DNA of 20,855 nt from DATMNI01 sp035570275 (GTDB taxonomy: Bacteria; Acidobacteriota; Terriglobia; Bryobacterales; Bryobacteraceae). This document shows positions 6,687 to 13,549 of this stretch, piece after piece. Every line of letters begins with the position of its first letter. The stretch's first letter is position 1. Where the stretch lies: NCBI GenBank assembly GCA_035570275.1, contig DATMNI010000242.1, forward strand, positions 1-20,855. Direction: 5' to 3'. The position numbers and the translations under genes are program-made. The notes under the pieces were generated by a model, which was given only the letters and a program-made list of their open reading frames with translations, was not told the DNA's origin and made no database searches.

Positions 6687-6995
6687 ATGGATATCACCGC
6701 AGTGAGCCGCAGCATGCCTGCTTCCGTTGGGTCGGTACCCGACGTCCCAGTGCAGAAGGCGCAGGAGAATCGAGATATCGTCAAGGCGGTAAGAGCTTTG
6801 AATGGAGCGGAATCGTTCGGCCAGGACAACCACCTTTCTTTCCAAAGGGATCCGTACTCGCACCAAATGGTCCTGCGGGTGGTCAATCAAAAAAGCGGGG
6901 ACGTAGTCCTGCAACTTCCGTCGGAGGAAGCGCTGCGGATGGCTGAAGATCTGAAGCGGCTTCAGGCGGATGCGTCTCCCGATAATCGCCGATAG
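6687..6995 (+). CDS. flaG: FlaG family flagellar protein
   Basis: The 102-residue protein starts at ATG 6687 with GGAGG at 6678-6682. Residues after about 30 fit the FlaG pattern: VKAVRALN, then LSFQRDPYSHQMVLRVVNQKSGDVVLQLPSEEALRMAEDLKRL, with the typical V-V-D/N--G-V--Q-P-EE core. The N-terminal third is polar and disordered, as is usual in FlaG. FlaG proteins are small accessory proteins linked to flagellin or filament length; the exact biochemical role is not settled. No other flagellar gene lies in this window, so it is a monocistronic outlier. A sigma-28-like promoter upstream supports its place in the late flagellar regulon and implies a motile organism. Confidence 0.75.
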   Translation: MDITAVSRSMPASVGSVPDVPVQKAQENRDIVKAVRALNGAESFGQDNHLSFQRDPYSHQMVLRVVNQKSGDVVLQLPSEEALRMAEDLKRLQADASPDNRR

Positions 6996-7043
6996 GTTCT
7001 TGCCGCTCAAGTTCTCCGGCCATCCCGCCGATAGAAGCACTAT

Positions 7044-8579
7044 ATGGGCGCGGCATCGGAGACGTTCGGCATCGAGAATGGATTCAAGCTCCAGAACCTC
7101 GTCGGCAATGCTTTAGCGCCTCGGGACACTCTTGACCCTTCCGATTGGAGCCAGTTCCGGGTTCAGGCGCATCGTATGGTCGACGATATTCTGGGCTACA
7201 CGGAACACATCCGCGAGCGCCCGGTCTGGCAGCCGATTCCGCAGTCCGCACGCGACCTGTTCCGTGAACCGCTGCCGCAAAAAGCGACCAGTCTGGCGGC
7301 CGCTCACAACACGTTTATGCGGGATATTCTCCCCTATTCCGTGGGCAACGCACATCCAGGCTTTATGGGGTGGGTTCATGGTGGAGGCACGCCGGTGGGG
7401 ATGCTGGCGGAGATGCTGGCGGCGGGGTTGAATGCCAACCTTGCCGGGCGCGATCAAATCCCCCTCGAGGTGGAGCGGCAGGTAGTGCAATGGGTGCGCG
7501 AGATATTCGGATTTCCCGCCACCGCCAGCGGCCTGTTGGTCACCGGCTCATCCATGGCGAATTTCATCGGCGTCCTGGTCGCGCGCACGGCTGCCCTGGG
7601 CGCCGGCGTGCGCCGTCAAGGCGTCGCCGCCGGCAAGCGCTTGGTCGCCTATACGTCGGCGGGCGCCCACGGTTGCATCGCGCAAGCCATGGATCTGGCT
7701 GGCCTGGGGACCGATGCGCTCCGTATCATTCCAGTGAACAGCCGGCACCAGATCGATATCCAGGCACTCGCCGAAGCCATAGCCATCGACAAGAAGGCCG
7801 GGCTGGCGCCGTTTTTCATCGCTGGCTCGGCGGGCACGGTCGATGCCGGCGCTATTGATAATCTCACGGCGATAGCCGACGTCGCCCGGCGCGAAAACCT
7901 GTGGTTCCACGTCGATGGCGCTTACGGTGCGCTGGCTATGCTGGCGCCGGATATTGCTCCCCGGCTGGCTGGAATCGAGCGCGCCGACTCCGTCGCTTTT
8001 GATTTCCATAAATGGGGTCAGGTGCCTTACGACGCGGGTTTTATTCTCGTCAGGGATGGCGCCCTGCATTACGACACGTTCGCCTCACCAGCCGCATACC
8101 TCAGACGGGAAGCCCGGGCGATGGCCGCCGGCTCGCCGTGGCCATGTGATTTTGGACCGGATCAATCGCGTGGTTTCAGGGCGCTGAAAACATGGTTCAC
8201 CCTCAAGGTCTATGGCGCCGAAAAGCTGGGCGAGGTGATTTCAGGCACTTGCCAACTGGCGCAATACCTGAAGCAAAGCGTTGAGAATGAACCGTCACTG
8301 GAATTGCTGGCGCCGGTGGCGCTGAATATCGTTTGCTTCCGATACCGCTCCGAAAACGCCGACGACCTTAACCGGGATATCGTTGCCGATCTGCAGGAAT
8401 CCGGCATCGCCGCGCCGTCAACAACCACCGTCAACGGATGTCTCGCCATCCGCGCGGCCATCGTTAATCACCGTACCAACAGAGGTAATATTGACGCCCT
8501 GATCAAGGCCGTAGTCGCCTTCGGTTCGGCCCGCATTAGCTCACAGGATAACTCTATGAAATCGGTTTACCAATCATGA
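7044..8579 (+). CDS. PLP-dependent group II amino acid decarboxylase
   Basis: The 511-residue protein belongs to the aromatic-amino-acid/glutamate decarboxylase family (Pyridoxal_deC). Motifs seen are HPGFMGWVHGGGTPVG (104-119), LLVTGSSMANFIGV (164-177), AHGCIAQAMDLAG with H209 stacking on PLP, HVDGAYG with D291 contacting the pyridine nitrogen, and DFHKWGQVPYDAG with K323 as the Schiff-base lysine. All catalytic residues are present, and the length is normal for the family. The amino acid substrate cannot be read from sequence. The start at 7044 has only a weak upstream AGAAG. Its TGA overlaps the ATG of the next gene (ATGA, 8576-8579), so the two are translationally coupled and probably act in one pathway. 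Confidence 0.88.
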   Translation: MGAASETFGIENGFKLQNLVGNALAPRDTLDPSDWSQFRVQAHRMVDDILGYTEHIRERPVWQPIPQSARDLFREPLPQKATSLAAAHNTFMRDILPYSVGNAHPGFMGWVHGGGTPVGMLAEMLAAGLNANLAGRDQIPLEVERQVVQWVREIFGFPATASGLLVTGSSMANFIGVLVARTAALGAGVRRQGVAAGKRLVAYTSAGAHGCIAQAMDLAGLGTDALRIIPVNSRHQIDIQALAEAIAIDKKAGLAPFFIAGSAGTVDAGAIDNLTAIADVARRENLWFHVDGAYGALAMLAPDIAPRLAGIERADSVAFDFHKWGQVPYDAGFILVRDGALHYDTFASPAAYLRREARAMAAGSPWPCDFGPDQSRGFRALKTWFTLKVYGAEKLGEVISGTCQLAQYLKQSVENEPSLELLAPVALNIVCFRYRSENADDLNRDIVADLQESGIAAPSTTTVNGCLAIRAAIVNHRTNRGNIDALIKAVVAFGSARISSQDNSMKSVYQS

Positions 8580-9841
8580 CTATACAATTATCGGCCCCCA
8601 GCCATCCCAGTGACGATGCCCTACCGCTCACTGGTCTGGCTTCGCTGGCAAAAATGGCTTTTGACGGTGCCGATCTGGCGCCCCTGCGGGCGCGTTTGTT
8701 ACACCGTGCCGCACACAGTGAGACTGATGCCAATGCATTGATGGACTTGTCGACGCTTCTGCACTTCATGGGGCAGCGTGACTGCGCTCTATCCGTGCAG
8801 GCTTTAGCTCTAGACATCCGGCAAATCTATCGTCTACGGTGTTCCGCCGGTTCGGCTGGTATCCGCTTGCTCGCCATTATGAGCGCCGGCGACTTGACGG
8901 AGAACAATGCCCTGGAATTCCTGGTCGAAGGATCGGACATCGCGCTCGATATCTTGTATGTGGGGTTGGACAGATCGATGCCGGCAGCGCTGCCGGACCA
9001 CGATTTGGCGATGGTGGCCGTTTGCGAAACCGACCGCAGCCTTCCGCTGTTAGCGCAGATTGGAAACCAGGTGAAATCCTGGCCGCGGCCAGTGCTCTGT
9101 GCACCCGATCGTCTGGCCCGCCTGTCGCGCGATGGTGCTTCCGCTCTGCTCCGTGGGGTGCCCGGTATCGTTATGCCGCACACCGCGCGAATCGACCGGG
9201 GGACGCTGGAATCGGTCGGCCGTTCCGGGATATCGGTTACAGCGTTGGTTCCGGATGGCGGGTTTCCGGTCATTGTGCGGCCGGTGGACTCCCAAAAAGG
9301 TCAAGGTCTGATGAAGCTTGACGGTCCCGGCGCCATTGCCGGTTACCTGAAAACAAGGCCGGAAGCTGCGTTCCATGTGGCACGATTCGTTGACTATCGG
9401 GGCAAGGATGGCCAATTCCGGAAATACCGTATCGTCCTCATCGACGGGCGCCCCTATGCCTGCCATATGGCCATCTCCGGCAACTGGATGGTTCACTATC
9501 TGAACGCGGGCATGGTGGAAAGCGCGGAGAAGCGGGCCGAGGAGGCGCAATTCTTTGCCACTTTTGACGACAACTTCGCCCGCCGCCATCAAGCGGCGTT
9601 AGTCGCCATCGCCAAGCGTCTCGAACTGGAGTATGTCGGTATCGATTGCGGCGAGACCCCCGAAGGAGAGCTGCTGATCTTCGAGGTGGACAGCGGAATG
9701 ACCGTTCACGCCATGGATCCGGTCGACATCTTCCCGTACAAACAACCCCAGATGCGTAAAGTGTTTGGCGCGTTTCGACAGATGTTGATCGATACCCTTG
9801 CCCACTCCGCCCGCGGGTGTATCGCGACGGCTACAAGCTAA
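8576..9841 (+). CDS. ATP-grasp (RimK-like) ligase with N-terminal helical domain
   Basis: The 421-residue protein has an N-terminal helical part (about 18-86) that resembles a short TPR-like unit. The middle part, with LLAIMSAGDLTENNALEFLVEG (98-119), looks like a pre-ATP-grasp domain. The C-terminal ATP-grasp region has PVIVRPVDSQKGQGLMKL (231-248), FVDYRGKDGQFRKYRIVLIDGRPY (271-294), GIDCGE (355-360) and FEVDSGMTVHAMD (369-381), where acidic residues would bind Mg-ATP. Such enzymes form amide or peptide bonds from a carboxylate through an acyl phosphate. Coupling to the decarboxylase suggests that an amine made by that enzyme, or its precursor, is joined to another acid; this is inference. 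The 3' end overlaps the convergent gene by 11 bases (9831-9841). Confidence 0.75.
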   Translation: MTIQLSAPSHPSDDALPLTGLASLAKMAFDGADLAPLRARLLHRAAHSETDANALMDLSTLLHFMGQRDCALSVQALALDIRQIYRLRCSAGSAGIRLLAIMSAGDLTENNALEFLVEGSDIALDILYVGLDRSMPAALPDHDLAMVAVCETDRSLPLLAQIGNQVKSWPRPVLCAPDRLARLSRDGASALLRGVPGIVMPHTARIDRGTLESVGRSGISVTALVPDGGFPVIVRPVDSQKGQGLMKLDGPGAIAGYLKTRPEAAFHVARFVDYRGKDGQFRKYRIVLIDGRPYACHMAISGNWMVHYLNAGMVESAEKRAEEAQFFATFDDNFARRHQAALVAIAKRLELEYVGIDCGETPEGELLIFEVDSGMTVHAMDPVDIFPYKQPQMRKVFGAFRQMLIDTLAHSARGCIATATS

Positions 9842-10916
9842 GATTCTGCCGCGCCCAGGCGATGGACTTGCCGACGTTGTCGTCCTCCAGTTTCATCTGC
9901 GCTTCGGCGCTCATACCGGTGGTGCGGGGGAGCGGCGACTTCGGTTTGTTCTTGCGCACGATGTCCAGCACCCTGGCCAGGTCGCGGCCGGGCAGAGGGC
10001 TGTAGGAGTCGTCGAACGTCACCCAGTATTTGCTGGTGAAGACCGGAATCTTCAGCGGGTCGCGGGTGATCATTTCCAGGTCGAACGGAGTCTTGGGGTC
10101 CTTCTTCTGGATGGCGGCCACCATTCCTTTGAGATCGAGGAAGCCCTCGCCCAACGGCACTTCGGAAAGCAGGAAACCATCTTCGTAGGGCTCCACCGCC
10201 ATATCTTTGATGTGGCAGGCAAAGATGTAGGGCAGCAGGTTGGCCAGCGTTTGCGACGGATCTTCGCAAAGCGACACGTTGTTGCCGAAATCGAAGTGCA
10301 CCCCCACCCACTCGCTCGACACCCGCTTCAGCCAGGCTGCCTGCTCGGCGGATCGCCAGCCCTTATGGTTTTCAATGCCCAGGCGCACCTGGTGTCGGTG
10401 CAGCACCGGTTCGGCCAGCAGAATGGTGGCCTGGCAGCGTTCGAAATCCTTCTTGAAGGCGTCGAACGCGTCGAACTGCTCGTAGCGGCGCGCGGTCATC
10501 GCGGTGTGCAGCCCGGCCACGCCGGTGTCTTTGGCGGCCTTCACGGCGGCATCGAAGTTGGCCACGTCAGCGGCAGTACGCGGCAGAGGGATATCCGTGA
10601 TCACGCGCATGTTCCAGGAGTCGAGCCGCTGCCGGAACTTCTTGATGGCGTCGGCCTCGGTAGACGGAAAGCGCGTTTCCACGACGCCGAAGCCGAGGCT
10701 ATGGCAGTACTCCACGAAGTCGAACGGTTTGCTGGAATCGCGGGCGGCGCGGTTATGCATGGGGAAGCCGGCGGGCGCGCCCCCCATGTTGCGTAAGGTG
10801 GCGGTTTCGGCGCGGGCCGATTTGAGGGGCAGCAACGCGGCGGACAGGGCGGCCGCAATCATCTGTCTTCGGGTGGTCGCGGGGGTGGTCGCGGGGGTGG
10901 TCACGGGGATAATCAC
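9831..10916 (-). CDS. Tat-exported xylose-isomerase-like TIM-barrel protein
   Basis: The 361-residue protein starts at GTG 10916, five bases from a strong AAGGAGGAA. TTRRQMIAAALSAALLPLKSARA is a twin-arginine signal preceded by a repeated TTPA stretch. The body is a sugar isomerase/epimerase-type barrel (AP_endonuc_2). Likely metal ligands are E182 (LGIENHKGW), D209 (HFDFGN), H235 (CHIKDM) and E281 (FDLEMI). Family members isomerise or epimerise keto sugars, and some relatives cleave or hydrate 3-keto-glycosides. It is the last gene of a three-gene operon, starting 11 bases after the PQQ propeller gene, and so probably acts on a product of that enzyme outside the cytoplasm. Confidence 0.82.
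   Translation of the reverse strand: MIIPVTTPATTPATTRRQMIAAALSAALLPLKSARAETATLRNMGGAPAGFPMHNRAARDSSKPFDFVEYCHSLGFGVVETRFPSTEADAIKKFRQRLDSWNMRVITDIPLPRTAADVANFDAAVKAAKDTGVAGLHTAMTARRYEQFDAFDAFKKDFERCQATILLAEPVLHRHQVRLGIENHKGWRSAEQAAWLKRVSSEWVGVHFDFGNNVSLCEDPSQTLANLLPYIFACHIKDMAVEPYEDGFLLSEVPLGEGFLDLKGMVAAIQKKDPKTPFDLEMITRDPLKIPVFTSKYWVTFDDSYSPLPGRDLARVLDIVRKNKPKSPLPRTTGMSAEAQMKLEDDNVGKSIAWARQNLSL
10871..10906. repeat. Three 12-nt tandem units in the 5' coding end of the TIM-barrel gene
   Basis: GGGTGGTCGCGG occurs at 10871-10882 and 10883-10894, and with one change at 10895-10906. On the minus strand the units encode repeated TTPA in front of the Tat motif. Loss or gain of a unit would keep the frame and only change the spacing before RR. 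Confidence 0.9.
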
Positions 10917-10927
10917 AAGATTCCTCC

Positions 10928-12541
10928 TTACTTCACAATCTTAAACGCGAACAGCGTATCGCCGGCCCCGGCGATCAGGTATTGGACGCCGTTCAGCTCG
11001 TAAGTCGATGGGCCGTTACTTACTTGCGCGCCTACGCGAAAATGCCACAGGATCTTGCCGGTGGTGGGATCGTATGCGATCAGGTTCCCCACGGGGTCGC
11101 CCGTAAAGAGCAGCTTACCCGCGGTGTTCAGGATGCCGGGAAAGGCGTTGCCGAATCCTCCGCTGGGATACTGGTGCTTCCAGGCGACATTGCCGGTCTT
11201 ATAATCGATGGCTTCCAGGACGGCCTCGGAAAAGCCGCCGCCGCCGCCACCGCCGTAACCCTGGGGCTCCGGGTCGTCATCGGTCAGGTAAGTGACGCTG
11301 TAACCCTGCTTGGCATTCACATAGAACAACCCCGTCTCCGGGTTGAAACTGGGTGGCGGCCAGTTCGTGCCGCCGCCGCCCGGAGTATCGATCAGCGAGC
11401 CATCCACCTTAGGCTCCTTGGCGGGGTCGGGAATGGGTTGGCCTTTGCCATCGATGCCCTTCATCCAGTTCACGCCGACGAAACCCTTGGTGACCAGGCT
11501 CTGGCCATTGGTGCGGTCCAGCAGGGTGAAGATGCCGTTGCGCGCCGCCTGGGCCAGCATCTTGCGCGGCTGGCCGTTGAACAGACCGTCGATCAGGACA
11601 GGCGTTTCCACGTTGTCCCAGTCGTGCGTGTCGTGAGGCGAGGGCTGGTGATACCAGACCAGCTTGCCGGTGTCGGCATTCAGCGCGACGATGGATGCCG
11701 TCCAGAGGTTGGCGCCCTTTCGTCCCTGGCCGGCAAACACCGGGTTGGGATTGCCGGTGCCCCAGTAGATCAGGTTCAAGTCCGGATCGTAAGTGCCGGG
11801 CAGCCAGGTCATGCCGCCGCCGTGCTCCATGGCCTGCGGATTGGGCCACGTTTCAGCGCCGGGTTCGCCCTTGCGCGGGGTGGTGTTCCAGCGCCACTCG
11901 ACGTCGCCGGTCTCGGGATTGCGGGCGTCCAGGAAGCCGGGGACATCCATGGCATCTCCGCCCACGCCAACCAGGATGCGGTTCTTCACCACCAACGGCG
12001 ACGTGGTGCAGAAGTATTGCATCTTTTCGTCGGCGATTTTCTTGCGCCAGCGTTCCTTGCCGTCCTTCGAATTCAGGGAGACGAACCAGCAGTCGGGCGT
12101 CATCATATACAGCCAGTCGCCGTACATTCCCAGGCCGCGGTTGCCCACCAGGTGGCCGCCCTTGTCCTGCCAGGTGTAGTGCCACAGTTCTTCGCCGGTG
12201 CGGGCATCGATGGCCCAGGCATGGTCGGGGATGCTGAAATAGAGAATCCCATTCACCATGAGCGGCGTCGATTTGATGGTGGGATTACCCACCCCGCGCT
12301 GCGGACCCACATTGTTGACGCGATACAACCAAGCCGGCGCCAGGCTGCCGAGGTTGGAGGCGTTGATCTGGCTGAGCGGGCTGAAACGCTTTCCGGAATA
12401 GTCGCCATTATAGGTGGGCCAGGTGTCCGACAGAGGTTTCAGCAGTACCTTCGGGTCAAGGCCTTGCGCCATCGCGAGCGCCGGCAGAAAACCAAGAATG
12501 GGGATCAGCCGACGGAGTTTCATTTGCCGATGGAGTCTCAT
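10928..12541 (-). CDS. PQQ-type beta-propeller dehydrogenase without haem domain
   Basis: The 537-residue protein has a Sec signal (RRLIPILGFLPALAMA). It then has a run of PQQ-propeller blades: WPTYNGDYSGKRFSPLSQIN (41-60), HAWAIDARTGEELW, FVSLNSKDGKERW, DLNLIYWGTGNP, IVALNADTGKLVWYHQ, AIDYKTGNVAWKHQYP and LIAYDPTTGKILWHF. THDWDN (305-310) carries the acidic residue expected near the cofactor. Quinoprotein alcohol dehydrogenases of this fold oxidise alcohols or sugars in the periplasm. The adjacent-cysteine pair of methanol dehydrogenases is absent and there is no C-terminal haem. The cytochrome encoded just upstream would be the electron acceptor. The start at 12541 overlaps the upstream stop (ATGA); ATG 12523 is an alternative. 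Confidence 0.85.
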   Translation of the reverse strand: MRLHRQMKLRRLIPILGFLPALAMAQGLDPKVLLKPLSDTWPTYNGDYSGKRFSPLSQINASNLGSLAPAWLYRVNNVGPQRGVGNPTIKSTPLMVNGILYFSIPDHAWAIDARTGEELWHYTWQDKGGHLVGNRGLGMYGDWLYMMTPDCWFVSLNSKDGKERWRKKIADEKMQYFCTTSPLVVKNRILVGVGGDAMDVPGFLDARNPETGDVEWRWNTTPRKGEPGAETWPNPQAMEHGGGMTWLPGTYDPDLNLIYWGTGNPNPVFAGQGRKGANLWTASIVALNADTGKLVWYHQPSPHDTHDWDNVETPVLIDGLFNGQPRKMLAQAARNGIFTLLDRTNGQSLVTKGFVGVNWMKGIDGKGQPIPDPAKEPKVDGSLIDTPGGGGTNWPPPSFNPETGLFYVNAKQGYSVTYLTDDDPEPQGYGGGGGGGFSEAVLEAIDYKTGNVAWKHQYPSGGFGNAFPGILNTAGKLLFTGDPVGNLIAYDPTTGKILWHFRVGAQVSNGPSTYELNGVQYLIAGAGDTLFAFKIVK

Positions 12542-12546
12542 TTGAC
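12511..12546. repeat. 18-nt tandem duplication at the cytochrome stop/propeller start junction
   Basis: GACGGAGTTTCATTTGCC (12511-12528) and GATGGAGTCTCATTTGAC (12529-12546) are 15 of 18 identical. On the minus strand each unit contains ATGA preceded by CAAA or similar. The duplication thus gives the propeller gene two possible starts (12541 and 12523), the first overlapping the cytochrome stop. Confidence 0.75.
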
Positions 12547-13395
12547 GCTTACCAGATAAGCGGTGAGGTTGTGCATGTCCGCGTCAGTGTATTTGTTCAG
12601 CAACTGCCGGTGTCCGGCCAAACGGTCTTCTAACACAATCTTGACACTGCCGGTGGGCCAGGAGTGGTAGACGCCGGACGCATCGTAGATCGAGATATCG
12701 AAATCGTCGATCTGCTTGACCGTGCCCGCGATGGATTGTCCGGAGGGCAGCGTGACCGTGACCTTCTGCGGCCTGGCTGCACCACGTCCGCCGCCGCCGA
12801 ATCCGCCTCCGCCCGGCCAGATGAAACGGGTCTGGAGTTGTTCGGGTTGATACCTCCCGCCGATGTGCGCCAGATCTCCCGAAATCGAGTGGCACTGTGC
12901 GCAGCCGCCGGCGCCGTGGAAGTAGGCTTCGCCGGCTTTGGGGTCTCCGGTAACTACGTTGAGCCGCTTGTAAAGGCCGCGGTTGGCCACCAGTTCCACC
13001 TGCAGATGCAGGAACTCGCCGATGTCGGCAAGTTGGGTCTCGGTGAGCGCGCCGAAAGCGGGCATGCCTTTATCCACGCGGCCTTTGGAGAGGGTGGGGC
13101 CGATCAGTTCGCCTTTTTCATCGTGCAGCACAATTTCGGAGCGGACCAGGTTGGGCCCCGCGGCTCCGCGCGCCTTTTCGCCGTGGCAGAAGGCGCAGTT
13201 GGGTGCGTAGAGCTTTTCCCCGCGGGCGGCGGCCTGGGCGTCGGGCGCGCGCCCCAGTCCAAGAAACTCCCGCGTGCCGCCCCGGCCTCCTCTGCCCCCG
13301 CCTCGGCCGCCCGCCGGAATCTCCTCCTGGCCGCAAACCTGGAGCGCGAACGCGGCCAGCAGGAAGGCGCAGAGGCAGAGACTCGTACGAGACAT
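12538..13395 (-). CDS. Secreted di-haem cytochrome c
   Basis: The 285-residue protein starts at ATG 13395 with GGAG at 13401-13404; upstream frame extension to 13833 lacks support. A signal peptide (CLCAFLLAAFALQVCGQ) is followed by a Gly/Arg-rich linker (29-40). The first c-type haem site is CAFCH (67-71), with KGMPAF (M111) as likely axial ligand. The second is CAQCH (165-169). Between the second haem and the C-terminal helix (YTDADMHNLTAYL) sits a Gly-rich loop and a small beta segment, VTVTLPSGQSIAGTVKQIDDFDISIYD. This organisation is common in Acidobacteriota beside PQQ propellers. It is the first gene of the operon and overlaps the propeller start, so it probably receives electrons from that enzyme and hands them to a terminal oxidase. 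Confidence 0.88.
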   Translation of the reverse strand: MSRTSLCLCAFLLAAFALQVCGQEEIPAGGRGGGRGGRGGTREFLGLGRAPDAQAAARGEKLYAPNCAFCHGEKARGAAGPNLVRSEIVLHDEKGELIGPTLSKGRVDKGMPAFGALTETQLADIGEFLHLQVELVANRGLYKRLNVVTGDPKAGEAYFHGAGGCAQCHSISGDLAHIGGRYQPEQLQTRFIWPGGGGFGGGGRGAARPQKVTVTLPSGQSIAGTVKQIDDFDISIYDASGVYHSWPTGSVKIVLEDRLAGHRQLLNKYTDADMHNLTAYLVSVK

Positions 13396-13549
13396 ATTCT
13401 CTCCGGGTCTCTCAGCATATACCAGCGCGAGGTTGCGCGGGGGACAGTTGCAGTCCGGGCCAATTGAGGCGCCGACATTGGCAATGGGCGTGCCATGCAT
13501 GACACTCCACGTCGCGCACGAACGCGGGCGCGTATGCTGAAAGAGGTCT
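13396..13549. promoter_or_regulatory. Divergent promoter region between cytochrome c and the large secreted protein
   Basis: This 154-base gap must contain promoters for both directions. The edges carry an imperfect inverted repeat: CTCTCAGCATA at 13409-13419 and TATGCTGAAAGAG at 13533-13545. In each direction the element gives a TATGCT box close to the start codon. No clear -35 boxes are seen, so its role as promoter or regulator site is a guess. Confidence 0.35.

Noticed and set aside
9798..10796. 332-residue open frame on the plus strand
   Set aside because: Antisense to the exported TIM-barrel gene, with low-complexity His/Gly/Val composition typical of shadows.
10982..12559. 525-residue open frame on the plus strand
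   Set aside because: It lies fully antisense to the PQQ propeller gene, whose minus-strand translation has clear blade repeats and a signal peptide. Long antisense frames are expected in GC-rich DNA.
13265..13320. Possible minisatellite in the Gly/Arg-rich segment
   Set aside because: The repetition follows from Gly and Arg codons in the cytochrome linker and has no regular unit length.
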